From assembly GCA_017448245.1 (NCBI GenBank), contig JAFSLV010000012.1, positions 1 through 64,000 of the forward strand: a DNA stretch of 64,000 nucleotides, given 5' to 3'. Position numbers and translations under genes: made by a program. The notes below the pieces were generated by a model. The model worked only from the letters and a program-made list of their open reading frames with translations. It ran no database searches and was not told the DNA's origin. Shown here in pieces: positions 44,925-53,693 of the stretch (the stretch's first letter is position 1; every line of letters begins with the position of its first letter). The DNA is from Lachnospiraceae bacterium. GTDB lineage: Bacteria; Bacillota; Clostridia; Lachnospirales; Lachnospiraceae.

Positions 44925-45800
44925 ATGCATTCCGAATTACCCGTCAGGGGTGAAGAAAAGCTGCATATTCCCGGCAAGTTCCTGTTGCTGATCCTGACGG
45001 TGGTTTGCGCCGCGTTGATGATACTGACCTTTAACACAAGGATCTTTTCCGGGGTCTTCAATACCGTTGCGGGTATCATCGTGACCCCTTTTCAGAGAGG
45101 CGTGACCACGATTGCCGTCTGGATCGGGGATCAGGCGCAGCGTCTCGACAACATCTCCCGTCTGCAGGAGGAGGTCAGCGCCCTGCAGGAGCAGGTGGAC
45201 ACGCTCACGACCGATAATACGGCACTCCAGCAAAACCAGTACGAGCTTGCACAATTACGCATCCTCTACAATCTGGACGCGCAGTACGAGGATTATGTCA
45301 AGACGGGCGCGCGCATCATCGCCAAAGATGCCGGAAACTGGTTTCATTCGTTTATCATCGACAAGGGCTATAACGACGGACTCGCCATTGACATGAACGT
45401 TCTTGCGGGTTCCGGTCTGGTCGGACGCATCGTCGACATCGGTCCCGACTGGGCGCGCGTGCAGTCCGTGATTGCGGATAATTCCTCGATCAGCGGCATG
45501 GTGCTGTCCACGGCCGACAATCTGATCGTGGACGGGGATCTCGAGATGTACAACGAGGGGCTGATCCGCTTTTCGAAACTGACGGATAATGCGGGACGCG
45601 TGACGATCGGAGAGAAGATCGTCACCAGTAATGTCTCGGACAAGTATCTGCCGGGCATCCTGATCGGTTATATCACGACGATCGAAAACGATGCCAACAA
45701 CCTGACCAAGTCGGGTACACTGACACCTGCCGTCGACTTTGAACACCTGGAGACGGTTCTGGTAATCATGGAAGTCAAGCAAACCGGAGACAGTAACTGA
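44925..45800 (+). CDS. mreC: Rod shape-determining protein MreC
   Basis: About 291 residues from the ATG at 44925, one base after the mreB stop. One N-terminal membrane segment (FLLLILTVVCAALMILTF) is followed by a coiled coil (about residues 70-105: LQEEVSALQEQVDTLT) and the beta-domain pair with the NAGNWF-type segment and VGRIVDIGPDWARV. It is the membrane-bound scaffold of the elongasome. The frame is open further upstream, but that lies inside mreB. Confidence 0.93.
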   Translation: MHSELPVRGEEKLHIPGKFLLLILTVVCAALMILTFNTRIFSGVFNTVAGIIVTPFQRGVTTIAVWIGDQAQRLDNISRLQEEVSALQEQVDTLTTDNTALQQNQYELAQLRILYNLDAQYEDYVKTGARIIAKDAGNWFHSFIIDKGYNDGLAIDMNVLAGSGLVGRIVDIGPDWARVQSVIADNSSISGMVLSTADNLIVDGDLEMYNEGLIRFSKLTDNAGRVTIGEKIVTSNVSDKYLPGILIGYITTIENDANNLTKSGTLTPAVDFEHLETVLVIMEVKQTGDSN

Positions 45801-45803
45801 CTT

Positions 45804-46325
45804 ATGCTCAGACGTGTCATTATCACTGCAATCATGATGTTCGTGTGTTTTATCGCACAGACGTCGGTGTTCGGTGCGTTTTCCGTTACGTCATCGACAC
45901 CCAATCTGATGATGATTCTCACCGTATCCTTTTCCCTGATGCGCGGCGACATCTGCGGCATGCTGGTCGGCTTTTCCGCAGGGCTTCTTACCGACATCTT
46001 TTACAGCGACCTGATCGGATTTTACGCCCTGCTGTATATGTATGCCGGTTATCTGTGCGGCAGATTCCACAAAAAGTTTTATCCGGAGAATCTGATCCTG
46101 CCGTTGTCCGTGATCACGCTGGCGGACTTCGCCTTCGGCATTGTGTCGTTTATCGCGCTGTTTGCGGTCAGGCAGAGGTTTCAGGTGCTGTATTATCTGA
46201 CCGGGATCATTCTGCCGGAAGCGGTATATACACTGATCGTTGCGATCTTCCTGTATCCTTTGATTTTAAGGGTCAATACCTGGCTGGAAGATATCGAGCA
46301 GAGGAGTGCAAGGAAGTTTGTTTGA
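45804..46325 (+). CDS. mreD: Rod shape-determining protein MreD
   Basis: A 173-residue integral membrane protein with about five to six hydrophobic segments and the family pattern PNLMMILTVSFSLMRGDICGMLVGFSAG (shown in part) and GLLTDIFYSDLIGFYALLY. It connects MreC to the PBP2/RodA synthase. It overlaps the next gene by 20 bp. Confidence 0.9.
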   Translation: MLRRVIITAIMMFVCFIAQTSVFGAFSVTSSTPNLMMILTVSFSLMRGDICGMLVGFSAGLLTDIFYSDLIGFYALLYMYAGYLCGRFHKKFYPENLILPLSVITLADFAFGIVSFIALFAVRQRFQVLYYLTGIILPEAVYTLIVAIFLYPLILRVNTWLEDIEQRSARKFV

Positions 46326-49158
46326 GGAGTTTCGGGAAGGCTTAAAAAAATTCATGACCTCGCGTGTCACGGTGCTTGCCGTGATACTTATTTTTTGTGC
46401 GACCGGCCTGATCTGGCGGCTCTTTGACCTGCAGCTCGTACACGGCAGCGAGTATCTCAATTCGTTCCAGCTCATGATCCGCAAGGAGCGCATTCTTCCC
46501 GGCGTCAGGGGCAATATCTATGACAGAAACGGCAATATCCTTGCCTACAACGAGCTGACGTACTCCGTGACCATCGAGGACGTGTTTGACAACGGACGCG
46601 GATGGAATCGCAATCTCAATAACAGCGTCAACCTGATGCTGGAGATTCTCGAGCGCAACGGGGAGCGGATCGAGGTTGACTTTCCCATAGACATCGACAC
46701 GGGCGGCCGTTTTTACTTTACGCTCGAAGGCACGCAGCATCTGAGATTTCTTGCGGACCTCTATACGAGCGGACCGATCGAGGATCTGGAGTACCGCGAC
46801 CGTATCAAGACGGCGGACGAGGTCATCAATGATCTCTCGGAACGCTTCGGCGTAGGAGACTATGCGGATCCGGAAGAGTCCTCCTCCTTTGTTCCCGGAC
46901 TCGGTTATTCCGACGAACGGATGCTCAAGATCATCACCATCCGCTATGCGATGTCTCTTACCGGCTACCAAAAATACCTCGAAACCACCGTGGCCACCAA
47001 TGTCAGCGACCATACCATCGCGGATATCCAGGAAAACAGCGCGGACATGCCGGGCGTATCCATTGCGGAATCAACGACCAGACGCTATGTGGACAGTGTC
47101 TACTTTTCCAACATCATCGGCTATACCGGCTCGGTCTCGGCGGAGGAGCTTGCGCTCCTGAGCGCGGAGGACCCCTCCTATGACATGAACGACATCGTCG
47201 GAAAGGCAGGCATCGAGCAGTCGATGGAAGGCGCGCTGTCCGGCAATAAGGGGTCGGAAACGATCTTTGTGGACAAAATGGGCAAGGTCATTGCCCAGGG
47301 CGAACACATCGATCCGCTGGCCGGTAATGACGTATATCTCACGATTGACAAGGATCTGCAGGAAGCGGCCTATGATCTTTTGGAGAGCCGCATCGCGGGC
47401 ATCATCCTGCAACGACTGCGCAACCAGCGTTCCTACTGGCAAAACGTCCCGACACAGGAGCTGACGATACCGATCTATGATGTCTATTATGCGCTGTTCC
47501 GCAATTCCGTCATCGACATTTCCCGTTTTTCGCGCGCGGAAGCGGGAGAAACGGAACGGAAGGTCAACCAGTCCTTTACCTACAAGCTTGAAAATGTGTT
47601 ACAGAGACTCGATGACGAATTCCGCATCACGCAGACCACGTATGACCGGCTGACGCTCGAATACCAGGTCTATCAGACCTTCATCACCACCATGTGGTAT
47701 AACCAGGGGCTCCTCAATGCGGATCTGGTCGATACCTCGGACGAGACTTATATCGCCTGGACCACCGAAGAGGTGATTTCGCTTGCCGAATTCTTACGCT
47801 ATTGCATAGCACAGAACTGGGTGGACGTGACACTGTTGCATCTGGAGGATCCGTACAGCGATGCGGATGCCGTCTACAATGCGGTGGTGGAATACACGAT
47901 CGACCAGCTGTCCGACAACCGGGATTTTCAAAAACGTCTCTTCCGTTATCTGATCGACGACGACGTGGTCAGCGGGAGAGATGTCTGCAACCTTCTGCTC
48001 GAGCAGGGCGTTGTCACACTCGGCCCCGACGACCAGCAGATCTGGAACAATTACGGGATCGATGCTTATGCTTTTTTGCGGGACCGGATCGAAAAGCTCG
48101 AGCTCACACCGGCACAGCTTGCGCTGGACCCCTGCTCCGGCTCCATGGTAATCACGGATGTGCGGACGGGAGACGTGCTGGCGCTGGTTTCCTATCCCGG
48201 CTACGACAACAATCTGATCCAGAACCGCCGCTATTTTGCGCAGCTCAATAACGATCTCTCCAGGCCCTTGTACAATTACGCGACACAGCAGCGGACGGCG
48301 CCGGGCTCGACCTTCAAGCCGGTGGCCGCGACCGCGGGTCTCATCAACGGCGTGATCTCCACGACGTCGACCTATGTGTGCAAGGGCGAATTTGATCTCG
48401 TCACACCGTCTCCCCGCTGCTGGGTCTATCCCGGTGCGCACGGATCACTTGCGGTGCCGCTTGCGATCAAGCATTCCTGCAACGCGTTTTTCTTTAACGT
48501 CGGCTACGACCTGAGCGCACAGGGCGGTGTCTACAGCGACGATGCCGGCATCGAAAAGCTCCGGCAGGCAGCCGATATGTACGGACTGACCGCGACCACC
48601 GGGATCGAGATTCCGGAATCGGATCCCGTCGTTTCCACCAATGACGCCGTCCGAAGCGCGATCGGACAGGGCAATGTCGGTTACACAACCGTCGGCATGG
48701 CACGCTATGTGACGACGGTGGCCAATCGCGGTACCTGCTTCAACCTGACACTGATCGACAAGCTGACGGACCGTGAAGGCAATCTGATCTATGACAACGC
48801 GGCCACCGTACGCTCCACGATGGACATGGCGTCCTACTACTGGGATGCGATCCATCAGGGGATGCGCGGCGCCGCACAAAACCAGTCCTACTTTGATGAA
48901 GTCAATGTGCATATAGCGGGAAAAACGGGTACGGCGGAAGAGGTCAATACCCGCGGTGACCATGCGCTCTTTATCAGTTTTGCGCCGTATGAGAATCCCG
49001 AGATCTCGATCACGGTCCGTATTGCCTACGGTTACACCTCCGGCTATACCGCGCAGATTGCAAAAGACATGTATAAATATTACTATAATCCGGAAGACAG
49101 GGAGTCCGTGCTCGAGGGCACGGCCAGAGAACTGCTCAACCAGACCGTCAACGACTGA
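46306..49158 (+). CDS. mrdA: Penicillin-binding protein 2 with a large insertion
   Basis: A 950-residue class B PBP, far longer than the usual 600-700. An N-terminal membrane helix and pedestal domain (PGVRGNIYDRNGNILAYN) are followed by the transpeptidase domain with S-x-x-K (Ser668, STFK), S-x-N (SCN) and KTGT (Lys873). About 220 extra, mostly helical and acidic residues lie between roughly 370 and 605, between the LTIDKDLQEAAYDLL segment and GSMVITDVRTGDVLAL. It starts at a GTG inside mreD. It crosslinks peptidoglycan with RodA during elongation. Confidence 0.9.
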   Translation: MQGSLFEEFREGLKKFMTSRVTVLAVILIFCATGLIWRLFDLQLVHGSEYLNSFQLMIRKERILPGVRGNIYDRNGNILAYNELTYSVTIEDVFDNGRGWNRNLNNSVNLMLEILERNGERIEVDFPIDIDTGGRFYFTLEGTQHLRFLADLYTSGPIEDLEYRDRIKTADEVINDLSERFGVGDYADPEESSSFVPGLGYSDERMLKIITIRYAMSLTGYQKYLETTVATNVSDHTIADIQENSADMPGVSIAESTTRRYVDSVYFSNIIGYTGSVSAEELALLSAEDPSYDMNDIVGKAGIEQSMEGALSGNKGSETIFVDKMGKVIAQGEHIDPLAGNDVYLTIDKDLQEAAYDLLESRIAGIILQRLRNQRSYWQNVPTQELTIPIYDVYYALFRNSVIDISRFSRAEAGETERKVNQSFTYKLENVLQRLDDEFRITQTTYDRLTLEYQVYQTFITTMWYNQGLLNADLVDTSDETYIAWTTEEVISLAEFLRYCIAQNWVDVTLLHLEDPYSDADAVYNAVVEYTIDQLSDNRDFQKRLFRYLIDDDVVSGRDVCNLLLEQGVVTLGPDDQQIWNNYGIDAYAFLRDRIEKLELTPAQLALDPCSGSMVITDVRTGDVLALVSYPGYDNNLIQNRRYFAQLNNDLSRPLYNYATQQRTAPGSTFKPVAATAGLINGVISTTSTYVCKGEFDLVTPSPRCWVYPGAHGSLAVPLAIKHSCNAFFFNVGYDLSAQGGVYSDDAGIEKLRQAADMYGLTATTGIEIPESDPVVSTNDAVRSAIGQGNVGYTTVGMARYVTTVANRGTCFNLTLIDKLTDREGNLIYDNAATVRSTMDMASYYWDAIHQGMRGAAQNQSYFDEVNVHIAGKTGTAEEVNTRGDHALFISFAPYENPEISITVRIAYGYTSGYTAQIAKDMYKYYYNPEDRESVLEGTARELLNQTVND

Positions 49159-49172
49159 GGAGCCGTGGATTC

Positions 49173-50321
49173 ATGCCCAAGCTGATGACGCTCGAAAAAA
49201 AGAATACGGCCTCGATCGGCTACAAGCTCCGCAATCTGGATTATCTCCTGATTGCCCTTGTCCTCGCGCTCAGCATATTCGGCGTGATCGCCGTATCCAG
49301 CGCGGATCCGTCCCTGCGAAGCAAGCAGATCACGGGCGTTCTCTTTTGCACGCTGCTCATGCTCGTCGCCTCGATGTTCAATTATCATTTTGTGCTCCGG
49401 TTCTGGTGGGCGGCCTATCTGCTGAATCTCGTGCTTTTGATTCTGGTGCTGATCCGCGGGCGCGAATCTCACGGTGCGGCCCGATGGCTCTATGTCGGCG
49501 GAATGAGCATACAGCCTTCGGAGCTTGCAAAAATCCTGTTGATTTTGTTTTATGCGCAGTTTATCATGAAGTACAGGGAAAAGATCAAGTCCTACGTGCT
49601 GTATCCCGTATGCCTCCTGCTGTTACTCATTCCTTTGTATCTGGTCTATGAACAGCCGGATCTTTCCACCTCCGTCATGCTGATCGTGATCTTTGCGATC
49701 ATCCTGTATGCGGGCGGACTGGACGGCAAGATCGTCGGGGCGGCACTCCTGATTATCATTCCCGTGACGATTCTGATGGTTTATACGGCGGCTGCCTGGG
49801 ACACGCATCCGATTCTCGACGCCTACCAGCAGAGGCGCATCAAGGCATGGCTGCATCCCGAGGATTATGCGATGGAAGAAGCGCTGCAGACGCTCAATTC
49901 GCTCATGGCGATCGGTTCGGGACAGTTGCGGGGAAAGGGCATCAATACCGGCGAGATCACCTCGGTGTTGAACGGCGGTTATATCTCCGAATCGGAAACC
50001 GATCTGATCTTTACCGTGATCGGAGAGGAGATGGGCTTTATCGGCGGTGTCTTTGTCATCCTTCTGGTGCTCGGCATCTGCATCAAATGTCTGATCATCG
50101 CAGGAAGATCCAAAGATCTTGCCGGCCGCATCATCGCCTCCGCCTGTGCCGGATGGATCGGCTTTCAGGGCTTTATCAATATCGGCGTTGCCACCGGTGT
50201 CGTACCCAACACCGGCATCCCGCTCCCCTTTGTTTCATCGGGGCTGACCTCCCTGATCTGTACCTTTGGCGCCATCGGCATCGTCCTCAACATCGGTCTG
50301 CAATCGAAAAGGAGGTACTGA
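49173..50321 (+). CDS. rodA: Rod shape-determining glycosyltransferase RodA (SEDS)
   Basis: A 382-residue SEDS polymerase with about ten membrane segments. Typical features are RGRESHGAARWLYVGG, QPSELAKILLILFYAQF, YEQPDLSTSVML (with the essential Asp region) and the C-terminal GVVPNTGIPLPFVSSGLTSL. It pairs with the upstream PBP2 for glycan polymerisation. The gene order separates it from FtsW or SpoVE homologues. Confidence 0.92.
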   Translation: MPKLMTLEKKNTASIGYKLRNLDYLLIALVLALSIFGVIAVSSADPSLRSKQITGVLFCTLLMLVASMFNYHFVLRFWWAAYLLNLVLLILVLIRGRESHGAARWLYVGGMSIQPSELAKILLILFYAQFIMKYREKIKSYVLYPVCLLLLLIPLYLVYEQPDLSTSVMLIVIFAIILYAGGLDGKIVGAALLIIIPVTILMVYTAAAWDTHPILDAYQQRRIKAWLHPEDYAMEEALQTLNSLMAIGSGQLRGKGINTGEITSVLNGGYISESETDLIFTVIGEEMGFIGGVFVILLVLGICIKCLIIAGRSKDLAGRIIASACAGWIGFQGFINIGVATGVVPNTGIPLPFVSSGLTSLICTFGAIGIVLNIGLQSKRRY

Positions 50322-50327
50322 AGCGAC

Positions 50328-50723
50328 ATGCGTATCGCACTCATCGCACACGATGACAAAAAAATGCTGATGCAGAATTTCTGCATTGCCTATCGCGCGA
50401 TTTTAAGCCGCAATGACCTCTATGCCACCGGCACCACCGGCCGGCTGATCGAGGAGGTAACCAATCTTAACCTGCACAAATATCTGACGGGGCATCTGGG
50501 CGGAGAGCAGCAGATGGCTGCCGCCATCGAGCAGAACGGGATCGATCTGCTGATCTTTTTGCGCGATCCCGTCAACAACCGCACCCATGAGGTGGATGCG
50601 GCGCATCTCGTCAGACTGTGCGACATGCATAATATTCCCGTCGCCACCAATCTGGCGAGCGCGGAGCTGCTTTTGAAATCTCTCGACAGAGGAGACTTTG
50701 CCTGGCGTGAAATCTATCAGTAA
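50328..50723 (+). CDS. mgsA: Methylglyoxal synthase
   Basis: A 131-residue enzyme converting dihydroxyacetone phosphate to methylglyoxal. It has IALIAHDDKK at the N-terminus, the phosphate-binding ATGTTGRL, and FLRDPVNNRTHEVD with the catalytic Asp and His region followed by VATNLASAELLL. It is encoded 6 bp after rodA, so it is transcribed with the elongasome genes. Confidence 0.95.
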   Translation: MRIALIAHDDKKMLMQNFCIAYRAILSRNDLYATGTTGRLIEEVTNLNLHKYLTGHLGGEQQMAAAIEQNGIDLLIFLRDPVNNRTHEVDAAHLVRLCDMHNIPVATNLASAELLLKSLDRGDFAWREIYQ

Positions 50724-51693
50724 CCGTTTCAACATGCTGCTTCTTATCGTCATCTGTACGTCCATCCTTTCCGGCTGTGCGGGTAGCCGTTTTTCCTATC
50801 CTTATGACGCGGCCGCTGCCTCGGACAATCTGCGGCCTTCCGATGTTTTTCCCGCTTTTACCGAAGACTTTGCCGTGGCAGGCGCTCAGGATATCGCACT
50901 CGATGGGCTCTCGTTTGACGACCGTACCAGCGCCGGACTCTTTGCCGCGGGCAGCCGGCGCACACTGTATGCCAAAGACCTTCATACCCGCAGGGATCCC
51001 GCCTCATTAACCAAGGTCATGACGGCCATCGTCGCGCTCAAATACGGCTCGCTCGACCAGGTGCTGACCTCCTCTACCGACGAGTATATCGATGATCCGG
51101 AGGCACAGATGCTGACCATGCAGGCCGGTGAACAGATGACACTCAACCAGGCACTGCATTTTCTGCTTGTCTTTTCCGCCAATGATGTGGCAATGATGAT
51201 CGCGGAGGCCATCAGCGGCGATGTGCCGCACTTTGTGGCGCTGATGAACGAAGAGGCGCTCCGGCTCGGCGCAACCAATACGCATTTCGCCAATCCGCAC
51301 GGCCTGACGGAGGACGGACAGTATACCACCGCCTATGACATGTATCTGATCTTTCAGGAGGCGGTAAAGAGCGATGTTTTTTGCCAGATCATATCCATGC
51401 CATCGTACAAGACGCAGTATTACAGAAATGACGGGACACTCAAGGAGGTGGAGGTGCGCTCCACCAATGCGCTGATCCGGGAAAACAGCACGTATGTGCC
51501 CCCCGCAGGTGTTACCGTCGTCGGGGGAAAAACCGGCTCGACCGACGAGGCGGGGCAGTGCCTGATCCTCCTGTTCAAGGACTCCGGCGGTGTCCCTTAT
51601 ATTGCGGTATACATGCATGCCGCCGACATACAGGCTCTTTATGACGGTATGGGCGCACTGATGCTTGCGGCCCTCAGAAACGGAATAAATTAG
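50707..51693 (+). CDS. dacF: D-alanyl-D-alanine carboxypeptidase (DacF/PBP5 type), lipoprotein
   Basis: About 328 residues from the GTG at 50707, placed 12 nt after a gaggag ribosome-binding site; a TTG at 50698 is too close to it. The signal peptide ends at Cys24 (lipobox LSGC), so it is lipid-anchored, unusual but not unknown for this family. Active-site motifs are S-x-x-K in ASLTKVM, S-x-N in SAND and KTG in GGKTGST. It trims pentapeptides in the wall. It overlaps mgsA by 17 bp. The C-terminal anchor domain of PBP5 is absent. Confidence 0.88.
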   Translation: MKSISNRFNMLLLIVICTSILSGCAGSRFSYPYDAAAASDNLRPSDVFPAFTEDFAVAGAQDIALDGLSFDDRTSAGLFAAGSRRTLYAKDLHTRRDPASLTKVMTAIVALKYGSLDQVLTSSTDEYIDDPEAQMLTMQAGEQMTLNQALHFLLVFSANDVAMMIAEAISGDVPHFVALMNEEALRLGATNTHFANPHGLTEDGQYTTAYDMYLIFQEAVKSDVFCQIISMPSYKTQYYRNDGTLKEVEVRSTNALIRENSTYVPPAGVTVVGGKTGSTDEAGQCLILLFKDSGGVPYIAVYMHAADIQALYDGMGALMLAALRNGIN

Positions 51694-51694
51694 G

Positions 51695-51723
51695 TTGTAA
51701 AACCGGAAGGTTTTGTCTATAAT
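51695..51723 (+). promoter_or_regulatory. Strong candidate promoter with an inverted repeat in the spacer
   Basis: TTGTAA (51695-51700) and TATAAT (51718-51723) are 17 bp apart. The spacer contains aaaacc-ggaa-ggtttt (51699-51714), which could be an operator or the weak terminator of the upstream gene. The next gene has an aaggagga ribosome-binding site. Confidence 0.7.
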
Positions 51724-51760
51724 AGTAGTGACAATACGTGCGCCAAGGAGGATTCACGAC

Positions 51761-52180
51761 ATGGTTCAGTTAATTGTAGGGAAAAAGGGAAAGGGTAAGA
51801 CCAAATGCCTGCTTGACCGGGTCAACAGCGAGGTGAAAGAAGCCCTCGGAAGTGTCGTATATCTCGACAAGAGCACCAAGCACATGTATGAGCTCAACAA
51901 CAAGGTCCGGCTGATCGATGTTCCGGATTTCATGGTGGACAACGCGGACGAGTTTATCGGATTTGTATCCGGCATCATTTCCCAGGATCATGATCTTCAA
52001 CAGATGTATCTGGACAGTTTCCTGAAAATCGCCTCTCTCGAGGGGCAGGACATCACCACCACCATCGAGCGTCTCGAAAAGCTCAGCGATAAATTTGACG
52101 TGGACTTTGTACTGAGCGTGTCCATGGATGAGCACGAGCTGCCCGAGGGGGTCCGGGACAAAGTACACGTGGCTCTCTGA
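51761..52180 (+). CDS. Small P-loop protein of unknown function
   Basis: About 139 residues from the ATG at 51761. The P-loop GKKGKGKT is near the N-terminus (LIVGKKGKGKTKCLLD), with hydrophobic-strand-Asp motifs VVYLDKS and MYLDSFLK and a final strand FVLSVSMDEHELP. Such proteins are sometimes annotated as PilT-like, but PilT itself is much larger and its other motifs are missing. It heads a unit with the HlyD-like gene, 17 bp downstream, and lies before sepF. Confidence 0.75.
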   Translation: MVQLIVGKKGKGKTKCLLDRVNSEVKEALGSVVYLDKSTKHMYELNNKVRLIDVPDFMVDNADEFIGFVSGIISQDHDLQQMYLDSFLKIASLEGQDITTTIERLEKLSDKFDVDFVLSVSMDEHELPEGVRDKVHVAL

Positions 52181-52197
52181 GGACACGGATCAAACCG

Positions 52198-53592
52198 TTG
52201 GAACAGCGTAACAGAAACAAAATATCCGGATATCCGCGCAGTCTGAATCTGAATCTGGGTATGGTGATCTTTGCGGTGATCCTGGTATATGTCGTGATCT
52301 GCGTGATCGCTTATTTTAATGCGCGGCATATCGTCGGTTACGAAGTCAAAGAAGGGTCTCTTTCTTCCAATCACATCTACAATCATGCCTTTGTCGTGCG
52401 TTCCGAGGACGTGATCGAAGCGCGCGCCTCCGGCTACGTCAATTATTTTGCCGCGGAAGGCGCAAGGGTCGGTACCGGCGGTCTCGTCTATACGATCGAC
52501 GGTGCGGGCGGACTGAAAGAACTGATGATGGCGGAAGGCACGGATACGATTTCGTTGTCTGCCTCCGACTATTCGGAGATCCGTTCCCAGATCGTGCAAT
52601 TTGCCTCCTCCTTCCGTCCCCGTCAGTACAATACCGTCTATGATTTCAAATATGCGCTGCAGGGTACCGCGCAAAAGCTTACCAACGCACGGATTCTCGA
52701 AAGCATGGAGGCGCTCAACGATGCCCGCATCGAATCCATCGGTTATTACACCGCGCCCAAGAGCGGCGTGGTCGTCTACAGCGCGGACGGATACGAAACG
52801 CTTGCCAGGGAAGATGTGACGGCACAGATCATGGAAGAAAACAATTACGAACGCACGATGTTCCTCAACAATGCCCTGGTCCAGGAGGGCGATCCCGTAT
52901 ATAAGATCATCGATGACGAAAACTGGTGCGTAGTGATACAGACGGATGAGGAGACAGCAAAAGCCCTGGAAGCGGAAGAGTATGTCCGTATCCGCTTCCT
53001 CAAAAACCAGGATGAGTCCTGGGGCCGTGTCGAAACCTTTCTCAACCGGGACGGGGAACAGATGGTCGCGTTTTATTTTACCAATTCGATGATCACCTTC
53101 TGTACGGACCGGTATCTCGGCATCGAGCTTTTACTGCAGGAGCAGAAGGGGCTCAAGGTCCCCAATACCGCCATCGTCGAAAAAAACTTTTATCTGGTCG
53201 ATACCGCCTATGTCACCACGGGAACCGACGGCTCCCGCGGCGTCATGCGGCGCACCTACACGGAGAACGGAGAGGAACAGGCCCTTTTCACCTCGACCCA
53301 GATCTATTATGAACAGGACGGCTCTTATTATATCGACATGTCCCAGCTTTCCCCCGGCGATCTTCTGTATAAGCCGGGCACGCAGGAAACCATGACGGTC
53401 GGCGCGCAGGCCACACTTACCGGCGTCTACAATATCAACAAGGGCTTTGCGGATTTCAGGCAGATCAGCGTGCTCTATGCCAATGACGAATACTCCATCG
53501 TCGAGTCCGGCACCATGTACGGACTCAGCGTATATGACCATATCGTGCTGGACGCTTCGACGGTCAGCGAGGACGAACTGATCTATGATTAA
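52198..53592 (+). CDS. HlyD-like membrane-anchored protein
   Basis: A 464-residue protein starting at a TTG with a weak ribosome-binding site. One membrane segment at about residues 21-40 (MVIFAVILVYVVICVIAYF) is followed by a barrel-sandwich/lipoyl-like region (RASGYVNYFAAEGARVGTGG, PKSGVVVYSADGYE) and beta-rich adaptor domains. It resembles efflux adaptor proteins, but no transporter gene is nearby. Its position before sepF suggests an envelope or division role in monoderms rather than export; that is inference. Confidence 0.75.
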   Translation: MEQRNRNKISGYPRSLNLNLGMVIFAVILVYVVICVIAYFNARHIVGYEVKEGSLSSNHIYNHAFVVRSEDVIEARASGYVNYFAAEGARVGTGGLVYTIDGAGGLKELMMAEGTDTISLSASDYSEIRSQIVQFASSFRPRQYNTVYDFKYALQGTAQKLTNARILESMEALNDARIESIGYYTAPKSGVVVYSADGYETLAREDVTAQIMEENNYERTMFLNNALVQEGDPVYKIIDDENWCVVIQTDEETAKALEAEEYVRIRFLKNQDESWGRVETFLNRDGEQMVAFYFTNSMITFCTDRYLGIELLLQEQKGLKVPNTAIVEKNFYLVDTAYVTTGTDGSRGVMRRTYTENGEEQALFTSTQIYYEQDGSYYIDMSQLSPGDLLYKPGTQETMTVGAQATLTGVYNINKGFADFRQISVLYANDEYSIVESGTMYGLSVYDHIVLDASTVSEDELIYD

Positions 53593-53621
53593 AAAACAGG
53601 TATTAAAATAACGAAAAAATA

Positions 53622-53650
53622 TTGACAATATAGCGAAAAAAAAGCATAAT
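53622..53650 (+). promoter_or_regulatory. Strong candidate promoter of sepF
   Basis: A perfect -35 TTGACA (53622-53627) and CATAAT (53645-53650) are 17 bp apart, 43 bp before the sepF start. Confidence 0.75.
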
Positions 53651-53693
53651 AGATCTATATGGGTTCAGATATGTCCGGAAACGAGGCAGTTGT

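Noticed and set aside
43811..45079. 422-codon open frame on the − strand
   Set aside because: Antisense to mreB and the start of mreC; a shadow of strongly coding + strand genes.
51761..52180. Twitching motility ATPase PilT
   Set aside because: Only a P-loop is shared. The protein is 139 residues, less than half of PilT, with no pilus genes in the window.
52198..53592. Efflux pump adaptor with a transporter
   Set aside because: No ABC or RND transporter gene is adjacent, and the ABC pair at the left edge is 48 kb away and of exporter type that needs no adaptor.
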